This document shows positions 1 through 10,173 of a DNA stretch of 64,000 bases, piece by piece. The position numbers and the translations under genes were made by a program. Each line of letters starts with the position of its first letter. Position 1 is the first letter of the stretch. The notes beneath the pieces were generated by a model. It did not search any database. It saw only the letters and a list, made by a program, of their open reading frames with translations, and was not told the DNA's origin. Origin of the DNA: Burkholderiaceae bacterium (GTDB lineage Bacteria > Pseudomonadota > Gammaproteobacteria > Burkholderiales > Burkholderiaceae_C); contig JACKLN010000002.1 in the NCBI GenBank assembly GCA_024235855.1, positions 62,001 to 126,000 on the forward strand, written 5' to 3'.

Positions 1-1769
<1,769 letters not shown>

Positions 1770-1799
1770 GGCGGCGGGGCGGTCAGGCGAAACGGGAGG

Positions 1800-2174
1800 T
1801 CACAGGGTCTTGAGCAGCGCGTCGTAACCCGGCGGGTCCATCAGCGCGTCGAACTCTTCCATCTTGGTGACGTGGACCTTGAAGAACCAGCCGGCGCCCA
1901 TCGGGTCGGTGTTGGCCAGGGCCGGGTCGGCGCGCAGGGCCTCGTTGACCTCGACCACCTCGCCGGTCACCGGCATGTAGATGTCGGCCGCGGCCTTGAC
2001 GCTTTCCACCACGCCGGCCACCTCGCCCTTGGCGTAGCTGCGGCCCACCTCCGGCAGGTCGACGAAGACCACGTCGCCCAGCGCTTCCTGCGCGTGCAGC
2101 GTGATGCCGACGACGGCGGCCTCGTGGTCCTCGATGTTGATCCACTCGTGGTCGGGGGTGAACATGGTCGTCAT
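1800..2174 (-). CDS. gcvH: Glycine cleavage system H protein
   Basis: Lipoyl carrier protein that shuttles the aminomethyl group between GcvP, GcvT and the lipoamide dehydrogenase. It has 124 residues, normal length. The lipoylation motif GVVESVKAA places the modified lysine at residue 60, and the typical N-terminal stretch FTPDHEWI and C-terminal GAGWFFKV are present. The ATG at 2174 is preceded by an AGGAGA ribosome site. It lies 31 bases after gcvT and 30 bases before gcvP, so the three genes form one operon under the glycine riboswitch. Confidence 0.97.
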   Translation of the reverse strand: MTTMFTPDHEWINIEDHEAAVVGITLHAQEALGDVVFVDLPEVGRSYAKGEVAGVVESVKAAADIYMPVTGEVVEVNEALRADPALANTDPMGAGWFFKVHVTKMEEFDALMDPPGYDALLKTL

Positions 2175-2205
2175 CGGTCTCTCCTGGGGTGTTCGGGGTT
2201 GGGAT

Positions 2206-3318
2206 TCAGCCGCGGTGGTAGCGGTGGGGGTTGAAGGGCATGGGCGTCACGCGCATCGGCAGGCGCTTGCCGCGCACTTCGGCATAGACCTCGTGCTGCG
2301 CCTGTGTGTGGTCGATGGGCAGGTAGGCCATCGCGATGGGCTTGTCGACCGTGGGCGCCAGCGTGCCACTGGTCACGGTGCCCAGACGGTGGCCGTGCGC
2401 GTCGACGATGGGCGCGCCTTCGCGCACGGGCGCACGCTCCAGGCCGACGAGGCCCACGCGTTTGCTGGGCGCGCCGCCACCCAGGTGTTTGTCGATGACT
2501 GCGGCACCGGGATAACCGCCATGGCGCGCGCCACCCGGGCGGCGCACCTTCTGGATCGCCCAGGTCAGGCCGGCCTCGATGGGGCTGGTGGTCTCGCTGA
2601 TGTCGTGGCCATACAGGCACAGGCCGGCCTCCAGGCGCAGCGTGTCGCGCGCGCCCAGCCCGGCCGGCGCCACCTCGGGCTGGGCCAGCAGGGCCTCGGC
2701 CAGCGCCACGGCGGCGTCGGCCGGCACCGAGATCTCGAAGCCGTCCTCGCCGGTGTAGCCGCTGCGCGTGACGTAGCAGTCGGCGCCGGCCAGCGTGAAA
2801 TGGCCACCGGTCATGAACACCAGCCGCGACACGTCCGGGTTCAGCCGCGACAGCGCCGCCACCGCCTGCGGGCCCTGCAGCGCCAGCAGCGCGCGGTCGG
2901 GCAGCGGCACCACGGTGCAGCGGTGGCCGATGTTCGTGATCAGGTGTTTCGTGTCGGCGGCCTTGCAGGCGGCGTTGACGACGAGGAACAGGTCGTCGTC
3001 GCGGCGCGTGACCATCAGGTCGTCGAGGATGCCGCCGGTGCTGTTCGTGAAGAGGGCGTAGCGCTGCTTGTGCAGCCCAAGGTCCACCACGTCCACCGGC
3101 ACCAGGGATTCCAGCGCGGCGGCGGCGTCGTCGCCCACCAGTCGCAGCTGGCCCATGTGCGACACGTCGAACAGGGCCGCCGCGCTGCGGCACTGCTTGT
3201 GCTCGGCGATGATGCCCGCCGGGTACTGCACCGGCATGCTGTAACCGGCAAAGGGCACCATGCGGGCGCCGAGCTTCACATGCAGCGCATGCAGCGGGGT
3301 GATGAGCAGGTCGGACAC
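2206..3318 (-). CDS. gcvT: Glycine cleavage system T protein (aminomethyltransferase)
   Basis: Tetrahydrofolate-dependent aminomethyltransferase that releases ammonia and makes 5,10-methylene-THF from the GcvH-bound intermediate. The product is 370 residues with family signatures: PFAGYSMPVQY near the start, FDVSHMGQL, SGYTGEDGFEI, and the C-terminal barrel domain with RVGLVGLE. The frame stays open upstream into the riboswitch, so start choice matters. The GTG at 3318 is preferred because an AAAGG ribosome site lies just upstream and the protein then begins SDLLITPLH, as homologues do. First gene of the gcvTHP operon. Confidence 0.95.
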   Translation of the reverse strand: MSDLLITPLHALHVKLGARMVPFAGYSMPVQYPAGIIAEHKQCRSAAALFDVSHMGQLRLVGDDAAAALESLVPVDVVDLGLHKQRYALFTNSTGGILDDLMVTRRDDDLFLVVNAACKAADTKHLITNIGHRCTVVPLPDRALLALQGPQAVAALSRLNPDVSRLVFMTGGHFTLAGADCYVTRSGYTGEDGFEISVPADAAVALAEALLAQPEVAPAGLGARDTLRLEAGLCLYGHDISETTSPIEAGLTWAIQKVRRPGGARHGGYPGAAVIDKHLGGGAPSKRVGLVGLERAPVREGAPIVDAHGHRLGTVTSGTLAPTVDKPIAMAYLPIDHTQAQHEVYAEVRGKRLPMRVTPMPFNPHRYHRG

Positions 3319-3380
3319 GGCGGAACCTTTCGAGGGCGCTGCCTCGGCCACCGCGTGCACCGGTGTCCGGGGGCCCCCGC

Positions 3381-3573
3381 TGTCCGCTTTACCTGAGAGA
3401 TTCGGGTCCGCCCGGTGACGGCCCTTGCCCCTTCGGTGGGCGACGGCGTTGCTGCCGGCGCCTCTCTCCAGTGAGGTCAACCAGCCAGTCCTTTGGCCTG
3501 AGCGTTCGGGGGTCTCCCCTGCGCCTTCGGCGGCCTCGCGCCCGTATTAGGGCGGAGACTCTCTCCTGGCAGC
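3381..3573 (-). promoter_or_regulatory. Tandem glycine riboswitch upstream of gcvTHP
   Basis: Two glycine aptamers lie head to tail on the minus strand. Aptamer 1 (about 3573-3483) has the opening GGAGAGA and closing CCGAACGCTCAGGCCAAAGGAC-like core. Aptamer 2 (about 3475-3381) has CTGGAGAGAGG and CCGAATCTCTCAGGTAAAGCGGACAG-like elements. The linker is only a few bases, as in known cooperative tandems. Glycine binding is known to switch on gcv operons in this class. Between aptamer 2 and the GTG start there is a GC-rich GGGGGCCCCC palindrome (about 3369-3379) that could form part of the expression platform. Confidence 0.95.
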
Positions 3574-3576
3574 GCC

Positions 3577-3585
3577 AGTGTATCA
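3577..3585 (-). promoter_or_regulatory. Probable extended -10 promoter of gcvTHP
   Basis: On the minus strand TGATACACT reads as an extended -10 (TGN plus TACACT) four bases before the first aptamer. It would start the transcript at about 3570, the expected 5' end of the riboswitch. No good -35 is visible 16-18 bases upstream, consistent with an extended -10 promoter. Confidence 0.55.
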
Positions 3586-3660
3586 GTGCGCCACGGGCTT
3601 CCGCGAGCATGCGCCGGGATGACAGGATCGCGGACCTCACGACCTGACAGCCACCGTCCG

Positions 3661-4455
3661 ATGACCACACCGACCGCACTCTCGCCGCTGTTGCAGCGCC
3701 ACCGTTCGATCCGGCGCTACAAGCCCGACCCCATCGACCCCGCGTTGCTGGACGCCGTGCTGCAGGACGCCTTCGCCGGTGCCTCGTCGTCGGGCAATCT
3801 GAACATGGTCTCCGTGGTGCGCACGCGCGACGCCGAGCGCAAGCGGCGCCTGTACGAACTGCACTTCGAGCAGGACATGGTGCTGCAGGCGCCGCTGGTG
3901 CTGACCTTCTGCGCCGACACCTGGCGCACGCGGCAATGGCTGCAGCGTCGCGGCGCGCGGCTGAACTTCGACAACCTGATGGCCTGGCACGTGGCGTCGT
4001 TCGACGCGCTCATCGTGGCGCAGACCACGGCGCTGGCGCTGGAGGCCGAGGGCCTGGGCATCTGCTACATGGGCACCACGCTGCACGCGATGCGCGAGAT
4101 CGCCGACTTCCTGGAACTGCCGCCCAACTGCCTGCCCGCCACCAGCCTGGTCGTCGGCTGGCCCGACGAGGCGCCCGCCCAGCGCGACCGCCTGCCGATG
4201 GCCGCCTGGTGCCACGACGAGACCTACCACCGGCCCAGCGGCGAGCAGATCGACGACCAGTTCCACGACCGTGAGGTCAAGGGCTGGGCGCGGTACCAGG
4301 GCCTGCACGAAGGCTTCCTGGCCCGCATGGCCGAACTCGGCGTGGACTCGCTGGCAAAGTTCTACACCTGCGACCTGAAGTACGCGCCGAAGCGGTTCCA
4401 GGAGGATTCGGAGAAGCTCCGCAAGCTGTTCGAGGAGCGGGGCTTCCTGCCCTGA
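3661..4455 (+). CDS. Nitroreductase family FMN oxidoreductase
   Basis: Predicted FMN-dependent NAD(P)H oxidoreductase of the nitroreductase fold, 264 residues. It begins with the classic phosphate-binding pattern RHRSIRRYKPDPI, followed by GASSSGNLNMVSVV (FMN contact region) and a central GLGICYMGTT segment typical of NfsA-like enzymes. ATG at 3661 is chosen because homologues begin shortly before the RHRSIRRY motif; no clear ribosome site is visible. The physiological substrate cannot be read from the sequence. It is divergent from gcvTHP and convergent with the racemase-like gene, from which it is separated by 11 bases. Confidence 0.85.
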   Translation: MTTPTALSPLLQRHRSIRRYKPDPIDPALLDAVLQDAFAGASSSGNLNMVSVVRTRDAERKRRLYELHFEQDMVLQAPLVLTFCADTWRTRQWLQRRGARLNFDNLMAWHVASFDALIVAQTTALALEAEGLGICYMGTTLHAMREIADFLELPPNCLPATSLVVGWPDEAPAQRDRLPMAAWCHDETYHRPSGEQIDDQFHDREVKGWARYQGLHEGFLARMAELGVDSLAKFYTCDLKYAPKRFQEDSEKLRKLFEERGFLP

Positions 4456-4466
4456 CCCCGATCCGT

Positions 4467-5120
4467 TCAGGCGGCGCCCAGCAGCGCCTTCAACCGAGCC
4501 ACCGCCGAATCCGGCGTGGTCAGCACCGGCAGCCCGGTGGCCGCGGCCACGGCATCGCGCGCGCGCGCCAGGCTGAACTGCGCCAGCGCGATCACGCGGC
4601 AGCCCTGGTCGGCCAGGCGCAGCGCCGCTTCCACGGCCAGGCGGTCGTGGGTGGCGGTGTCACCGGCATCCAGCGCCGCCATGGCGCCGTCGGCCAGCGC
4701 GGTGCGCAGCACGGCCGTGGGCGGGAATTCCGGCGGCATGGTCTGCAGCGTGGGGCCGAAGGTGGCCAGCAGGCCGATGGGCGTGCCCGCGGCCAGGGCC
4801 ACGGCCTCGTCGACCATGGCCTCGTTGGGCTTGAGCACCGGGATACCTGGGTGCCGCGTCTTCACCGCGTCGATGCAGGGTCCGAAGGCGCTGCAGGTGA
4901 ACAGGATGGCATCGGCGCCAGTGCCCACGGCGTAGTCGGCCAGTGTGAGGAAGCGCTGCGTCATGCGCTCGTCCAGCGTGCCGGTGCGCGCCAGGTCGGC
5001 CGACAGGCTGTCGTCCAGCAGGTTCATGCGCACCGCGGCTGGCCAGTCGCGCGCCAGCGCGGCGTTGATCGGTGGCGGTGAGTGCGTCAGCGCGTGGATG
5101 AGGGCGATGCGCGGGGTCAC
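4467..5120 (-). CDS. Asp/Glu racemase superfamily protein
   Basis: Member of the aspartate/glutamate/hydantoin racemase superfamily, 217 residues. The first catalytic-cysteine motif, LFTCSAFGPC, puts Cys at residue 76. At the place of the second cysteine, where racemases usually have a LGC(T) pattern, the sequence is IALAQFS with Gln181; another Cys lies seven residues earlier (174). The reaction may therefore differ from two-base racemisation (isomerase or decarboxylase relatives exist). The GTG start at 5120 overlaps the TRAP permease stop by four bases (GTGA), implying translational coupling. Last gene of the RpiR/aminotransferase/TRAP operon. Confidence 0.8.
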   Translation of the reverse strand: MTPRIALIHALTHSPPPINAALARDWPAAVRMNLLDDSLSADLARTGTLDERMTQRFLTLADYAVGTGADAILFTCSAFGPCIDAVKTRHPGIPVLKPNEAMVDEAVALAAGTPIGLLATFGPTLQTMPPEFPPTAVLRTALADGAMAALDAGDTATHDRLAVEAALRLADQGCRVIALAQFSLARARDAVAAATGLPVLTTPDSAVARLKALLGAA

Positions 5121-7687
5121 GGGGCCACCCGCCGCCGGCGCTGCAGCATCACCACCACGCCCAGCAGCGCCAGCGCCGGGATGAAGGCCCACTCCTTGGC
5201 CGGCCGGTCGGCCGGCATCTCGATGGCCGTGACCTTGAAGCCCTGCTCCAGGCCCAGCTTCTCGGCCTGCGAGCCGAACTGCACCGCCGCCACCTGCACG
5301 TCGGCACCCAGCGTCATCACTGTCAGGCCGATCTTGCGCAGGCGCTCGCGTGCCGGGCCTGGGTCACCCAGGGGCAGCAGCACGCCCTTCTTCACCTCGT
5401 CGCCGTTGAGGTTCAGGCCCTCCACCCAGATGCGCTTGCGCTCGTCGGCCGGGGCCTGCTCCACCAGGGTCATCAGCTCGCTGGCCGGGCGCTCGTCGTA
5501 GGGAGGGAACAGCATGTCCCACCAGAAGCCAGGGCGGAAGAGCGTGAAGGTCACCAGCAGCAGGGCGATGGTCTCGTACCAGCGCGTCTTGACGAGGAAG
5601 AAGCCCTGCGTGGCCGCGGCGAAGACCAACATCGCGACGATGGCGCTGGCCACCGTGAGCGCCAGGTGCCAGGGGCTGTCGATGCCGATCATCAGCAACT
5701 GCGTGTTGAAGATGAACAGGAACGGCAGGATGGCCGTGCGCATCGAGTAGTAGAAGGCGGTGACGCCGGTCTTCAACGGGTCGGCGCGCGCGATGGCTGC
5801 CGCCGCGAAGCTGGCCAGGCCCACCGGCGGCGTCACGTCGGCCATCAGGCCGAAGTAGAAGACGAACAGGTGCACCGCGATCAGCGGCACCAGCAGGCCG
5901 CTCTGCGCGCCCAGTTCCACCACCACCGGCGCCATCAGCGTGGACACCACGATGTAGTTGGCCGTGGTGGGCAGGCCCATGCCCAGGATCAGGCTGATCA
6001 GCGCCACCAGCACCAGCATCAGCATCAGGTTGCCGCCGGAGAGCAGTTCCACCACCTCCGTCATCACCAGGCCGACGCCGGTGAGCGAGACGGTGCCGAC
6101 GATGATGCCTGCCGCTGCCGTCGCCACGCCGATGCCGATCATGTTGCGCGCGCCGGCCTCCAGGCCGGCCACGAGGTCGGTCACGCCGGTCATGAAGGCG
6201 CTGCCCAGCGCGCCCTGGCCGCGCATCAAGGCCACCAGCGGGCGCTGTGTGAGCATCACGAAGATCATGAATACCGTGGCCCAGAAGGCCGACAGTGCCG
6301 GCGACAGCTGCTCGACCATCAGGCACCAGATCAGCACCACCACGCTGAGCAGGTAGTGCAGGCCGCTCTTGAGCGTGGGTGCGGTCTCGGGCAGTTCGTA
6401 GACGGGGGCGTTGGGATCGTCCATCGTCAGTTCGGGCTGGCGCGTGCCCACCCAGACCAGGCCGATGTAGGCCGCCAGCAGGCCGACGCCGATGATCGGC
6501 GTGGCCGCGGCGCCCGCCACGTCCTTGACCCAGCCGATGGCGGCGTAGGTGATGCCGGCCAGTACCACGAAGCCGCAGACCGTGAGGCCGAAGGACAGCA
6601 GCCGCTGCGCGGCCGTGGCCTGGCTGCGCCGCGGCAGGCCGGTCAGGCCGGCCTTCAGCGCCTCCAGGTGCACGATGTAGAACAGCGCGATGTAGCTGAT
6701 CAGCGCCGGCAGGAAGGCGTGCTTGATCACCTGCGAGTACGGGATGCCCACGTACTCCACCATCAGGAAGGCGGCCGCGCCCATCACCGGCGGCATGATC
6801 TGGCCGTTGACGGAGCTGGAGACCTCCACCGCGCCGGCCTGGTCGCCGCGGTAGCCCACGCGCTTCATCAGCGGGATGGTGAAGGTGCCGGTGGTCACCA
6901 CGTTGGCGATGCTGCTGCCGCTGATGATGCCGGTGGCGGCGCTGGACACCACCGCCGCCTTGGCCGGCCCGCCGCGCATGTGGCCCAGCAGCGCAAAGGC
7001 GCTCTTGATGAAGTAGTTGCCGGCGCCGGCGCGGTCGAGCAGGCTGCCGAAGAGCACGAACAGGAAGATGAAGCCGCTGGACACGCCCAGCGCGACGCCG
7101 AACACGCCTTCGGTGGTGAGCCACTGGTGCGACATGGCGCGGCTCAGCGACGCACCCTTGTGCGCAATCAGGTCCGGCATGTAGGGGCCGCCGAAGGTGT
7201 AGCCCAGGAACACCAGGGCCACGATCACCATCGGCAGGCCCAGCGCGCGGCGCGTGGCCTCCAGCAGCAGCACCAGGCCGGTGACTGCAACCACCAGGTC
7301 CTGCGTGTTGGGCTGGCCCGGGCGGTCGGCCAGCTCACGGTAGAAGAAGAACAGGTAGCTGGCGCAGAACGCGCCCACCAGCGCGAAGACCCAGTCGAGC
7401 ACCGGCACCCGGTCGCGCCGTGAGCCGCTGAAGGCCGGGTAGGCCATGTACGACAGGAAGACCGCGAACGCCAGGTGGATGGCGCGCGACTGCGTGTCGT
7501 TGAAGACGCCGAAGCCCAGCGTGAACGGCAGCGGCGACGCGATCCACAGCTGGAACAGGCTCCAGGCCAGGGCGGTGGCCAGCAGCAGCCGCTTGACCAG
7601 CGGGCCCGGGTTGCGGCCGCCGGTGTCGCTGTCGGCGGCCAGCTGGGCGACGTCGACGTCGCTGGTGTCCTTCTTGTTCTTCGCCAT
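5117..7687 (-). CDS. TRAP transporter fused 4TM/12TM permease (TAXI type) with C-terminal DUF3394-like domain
   Basis: Inner-membrane permease of a tripartite ATP-independent periplasmic transporter in which the DctQ-like and DctM-like parts are one 856-residue chain, as usual for TAXI systems. An N-terminal soluble tail of about 35 residues is followed by many hydrophobic segments. DctM hallmarks include SGSSIANVVTTGTFTIPLMKR and GMGLPTTANYIV. After about residue 700 there is a soluble part containing a PDZ-like stretch (VQVAAVQFGSQAEKLGLEQG), then a last membrane segment and an RRRR tail, matching the DUF3394 arrangement. ATG at 7687 follows a GGAGGA site. It pairs with the TAXI binding protein upstream. 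Confidence 0.93.
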   Translation of the reverse strand: MAKNKKDTSDVDVAQLAADSDTGGRNPGPLVKRLLLATALAWSLFQLWIASPLPFTLGFGVFNDTQSRAIHLAFAVFLSYMAYPAFSGSRRDRVPVLDWVFALVGAFCASYLFFFYRELADRPGQPNTQDLVVAVTGLVLLLEATRRALGLPMVIVALVFLGYTFGGPYMPDLIAHKGASLSRAMSHQWLTTEGVFGVALGVSSGFIFLFVLFGSLLDRAGAGNYFIKSAFALLGHMRGGPAKAAVVSSAATGIISGSSIANVVTTGTFTIPLMKRVGYRGDQAGAVEVSSSVNGQIMPPVMGAAAFLMVEYVGIPYSQVIKHAFLPALISYIALFYIVHLEALKAGLTGLPRRSQATAAQRLLSFGLTVCGFVVLAGITYAAIGWVKDVAGAAATPIIGVGLLAAYIGLVWVGTRQPELTMDDPNAPVYELPETAPTLKSGLHYLLSVVVLIWCLMVEQLSPALSAFWATVFMIFVMLTQRPLVALMRGQGALGSAFMTGVTDLVAGLEAGARNMIGIGVATAAAGIIVGTVSLTGVGLVMTEVVELLSGGNLMLMLVLVALISLILGMGLPTTANYIVVSTLMAPVVVELGAQSGLLVPLIAVHLFVFYFGLMADVTPPVGLASFAAAAIARADPLKTGVTAFYYSMRTAILPFLFIFNTQLLMIGIDSPWHLALTVASAIVAMLVFAAATQGFFLVKTRWYETIALLLVTFTLFRPGFWWDMLFPPYDERPASELMTLVEQAPADERKRIWVEGLNLNGDEVKKGVLLPLGDPGPARERLRKIGLTVMTLGADVQVAAVQFGSQAEKLGLEQGFKVTAIEMPADRPAKEWAFIPALALLGVVVMLQRRRRVAP

Positions 7688-7717
7688 GGTGTTCGCGTCC
7701 TCCAAACCAAAACGACA

Positions 7718-7741
7718 AGGGGCCCCGCTGGCGGGGCCCCT
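7718..7741 (-). terminator. Hairpin between TAXI binding-protein and permease genes
   Basis: Perfect inverted repeat AGGGGCCCCGC / GCGGGGCCCCT, followed on the minus strand by TTGTCGTTTTGG. It lies just after the stop of the binding-protein gene and just before the permease ribosome site. It looks like a partial (attenuating) terminator or a 3'-end stabiliser, which would let the binding protein be made in excess of the permease. Confidence 0.65.
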
Positions 7742-7767
7742 CGGTCAAGCACGTGTCATGCCGGGGC

Positions 7768-8739
7768 TTACAGCCAGCCCTTTTCCTTGTAGTACTTGAC
7801 CGCACCCGGGTGCATCGGGGCGGAATTGCCGTTCTTCACCATGTCCTGCGGCTGCAGCGCACCGAAGGCCGGGTGCAGCTTCTTGAACTCCTCGAAGTTG
7901 TCGAAGACCGCCTTGACCAGCTCGTACACCGTGGCGTCCGGGACCTTGGCGCTGGTCACGAAGGTGGCCAGCACACCGTAGGTGGGCGTCGGGTTCGGGT
8001 GGCCGGCATACAGGCCGCCGGGGATGTTGACCTTGGCGTAGTACGGCGCGCCGGCGACGAGCTTGTCGATGGCCGGGCCGGTCAGCGGCACCAGCTTGGC
8101 GCCGCAGGTGGTGATCGGGTCCTGGATGTTGGCGCTGGGGTGGCCCACGCCGTAGAAGAAGGCGTCGATCTTGTTGTCGCACAGTGCAGCGCCGTGCTCA
8201 TCGGCCTTCAGCTCGGACGCGAGCGAGAAGTCGCCGAGCTTCCAGCCCATGGCGTTCAGCAGTTCCTCGGCCGAGGCGCGCGTGCCGGAACCCGGATTGC
8301 CGACGTTGAAGCGCTTGCCCTTCAGATCCTCGAACTTGCCGATCGCGGCTTCCTTGCGCGACAGCACGGTGAAGGGCTCCGGGTGCACCGAGAACACGGC
8401 GCGCAGGTCGGTGTGCTTGCCGTCCTTCTCGAAGACCTTGGAGCCGTTGGTGGCGTGGTACTGCCAGTCGGACTGGGCGACGCCGAAGTCCAGCTCGCCG
8501 GCCTTGATGGTGTTGATGTTGAACACCGAACCGCCGGTGGACTCCACCGAGCAGCGGATGCCGTGGCGCGCGCGGTCCTTGTTCATCAGGCGGCAGATGG
8601 CGCCGCCGGCGGCGTAGTACACGCCGGTGACACCGCCGGTGCCGATGGTGACGAACTTCTGCTGCGCGAAGGCGCTGGAGGCGGGCAGGCCGAGGGTGAC
8701 GGCGGCGGCCGCCAGGGCCAGGGTGGACTTCAGCTTCAT
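7768..8739 (-). CDS. TAXI family TRAP transporter solute-binding protein
   Basis: Periplasmic binding protein, 323 residues, with a signal peptide (MKLKS, then a hydrophobic stretch ending SSAFA|QQ). The mature N-terminus FVTIGTGGVTGVYYAAGGAICRL is the hallmark of TAXI proteins, whose known ligands include glutamate and other carboxylates. Further family signatures are GSVFNINTIKAGELDFGVAQSD and FNVGNPGSGTRASAE. A strong AAGGAGTGAG site precedes ATG 8739. It follows the aminotransferase gene by 90 bases and precedes the fused permease, so the three are likely one transport/catabolic operon. The ligand is not identifiable. Confidence 0.95.
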   Translation of the reverse strand: MKLKSTLALAAAAVTLGLPASSAFAQQKFVTIGTGGVTGVYYAAGGAICRLMNKDRARHGIRCSVESTGGSVFNINTIKAGELDFGVAQSDWQYHATNGSKVFEKDGKHTDLRAVFSVHPEPFTVLSRKEAAIGKFEDLKGKRFNVGNPGSGTRASAEELLNAMGWKLGDFSLASELKADEHGAALCDNKIDAFFYGVGHPSANIQDPITTCGAKLVPLTGPAIDKLVAGAPYYAKVNIPGGLYAGHPNPTPTYGVLATFVTSAKVPDATVYELVKAVFDNFEEFKKLHPAFGALQPQDMVKNGNSAPMHPGAVKYYKEKGWL

Positions 8740-8829
8740 GGGCTTCTCACTCCTTGTGGGTGGTACTTCGAAGGACTGCCGGCACGATACGCGCCGGCGG
8801 GGTTGGGATGCACGGGGGGTTGCCCGGGT

Positions 8830-10173
8830 TCAACGCACCGACACCAGGGCTGCCTGCACTGCGTCGGCCAGGCGACCGACGATGGCGTCCAGGTCGGCAT
8901 CGGTGGCGATGAAGGGCGGCGCCAGCAGCACGTGGTCGCCCCGTGCGCCGTCGATGGTGCCGCCCATCGGGTAGACCATCAGGCCCCGCTCCATGCATTG
9001 CGCCTTGATTCTGGCATGCAGCTTCAGTGCGGGGTCGAAGGGGGTCTTGCTGGCGCGGTCGGCCACCAGCTCGATGGCCTGGAACATGCCGCGGCCGCGG
9101 ATGTCGCCCACGTGGTCATGGGCCCCGAAGGCCGCCTGCAGGCGCTCGCGCAGGCCGTGGCCCAGGCGCTGCACCTGGCTCAGCAGGCCGTCTCGGTGGA
9201 TCACGCGCTGCACGGCCAGGGCCGCTGCGCAGGCCACCGGGTGGCCCAGGTAGGTGTGGCCGTGCTGGAAGAGCCCGGAGCCCTTCGCGAAGGCGTCGAC
9301 GATCTTCCCCTGTGCCAGCACCGCGCCGATGGGCTGGTAGCCGCCGCCCAGGCCCTTGGCGATGGTGATCAGGTCGGGCACGACCCCTTCCTGCTCGCAG
9401 GCGTGCAGCGTACCGGTGCGGCCCATGCCGCACATCACCTCGTCCAGGATCAGCAGGATGCCGTGCCGGCTGCACAGTTCGCGCACGCCCTGCAGGTAGC
9501 CGGGCACCGGTGTCAGCGCGCCGGAGGTGGCGCCACCCACGGTCTCGGCGACGAACGCGATCACGTTCTCGCCGCCCAGGCGGTCGATGGCGCCGGCCAG
9601 TTCCTGCACCAGGCGCTGGCCGTAGGCTTCGGCCGTTTCGCCGTCGGCGCGGCCGCGGTATTCGTAGCAGGCCGACACGTGGGTCACCGGGATCAACAGC
9701 GGCGCGAACTGCCGCCGTCGCCACTCGTTGCCGCCCACGGCGAGTGCGCCCAGCGTGTTGCCGTGGTAGCTCTGCTGGCGGGCGATGAAGTGCCGGCGCT
9801 GCGGCTGGCCGATCTCCACGAAGTACTGGCGCGCCATCTTCAGCGCCGCCTCCACGGCCTCCGACCCGCCGGAGACAAAGTAGGCATGCGTCACGCCGGC
9901 CGGCGCGGTGCGCACCAGTTCGGCCGCCAGTTCCTCGGCCACGTCGGTGGTGAAGAAGCTGGTGTGGGCGTAGGCCACGCGGTCGATCTGCGCGTGCATG
10001 GCCGCGATCACCTCCGGGTGGCCGTGGCCCAGGCAGGAGACGGCGGCGCCGCCGCTGGCGTCGATGTAGTCGCGGCCGGCGGTGTCGGTGATCGTCACGC
10101 CACAGGCGTGGGCAGCCACCGGCAGGCGGTGGTGGATCTGGCGGTGCAGGATGCGGGTGTCGGGGGCGTTCAT
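8830..10173 (-). CDS. Class III PLP-dependent aminotransferase
   Basis: Fold-type I, class III aminotransferase of 447 residues. Visible features: SGGSEAVEAALKMARQY (PLP phosphate region), YHGNTLGALAVGG, LLILDEVMCGMGRTG (Asp of the PLP pyridine contact), and TIAKGLGGGYQPIGAV carrying the Schiff-base lysine. Relatives act on omega-amino acids, diamines or hypotaurine-like amines; the exact substrate cannot be set from sequence. The ATG at 10173 overlaps the stop of the RpiR-type regulator gene by four bases (ATGA), so the pair is translationally coupled. With the TAXI-TRAP genes and racemase-like gene it suggests catabolism of an amino compound. Confidence 0.92.
   Translation of the reverse strand: MNAPDTRILHRQIHHRLPVAAHACGVTITDTAGRDYIDASGGAAVSCLGHGHPEVIAAMHAQIDRVAYAHTSFFTTDVAEELAAELVRTAPAGVTHAYFVSGGSEAVEAALKMARQYFVEIGQPQRRHFIARQQSYHGNTLGALAVGGNEWRRRQFAPLLIPVTHVSACYEYRGRADGETAEAYGQRLVQELAGAIDRLGGENVIAFVAETVGGATSGALTPVPGYLQGVRELCSRHGILLILDEVMCGMGRTGTLHACEQEGVVPDLITIAKGLGGGYQPIGAVLAQGKIVDAFAKGSGLFQHGHTYLGHPVACAAALAVQRVIHRDGLLSQVQRLGHGLRERLQAAFGAHDHVGDIRGRGMFQAIELVADRASKTPFDPALKLHARIKAQCMERGLMVYPMGGTIDGARGDHVLLAPPFIATDADLDAIVGRLADAVQAALVSVR

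Noticed and set aside
3598..3625. REP-like sequence (TCATCCCGGCGCATG-type, reading VIPAHA when translated) near the gcv promoter
   Set aside because: It resembles a degenerate copy of a common dispersed repeat, but no second copy was seen in the window, so it is not annotated.
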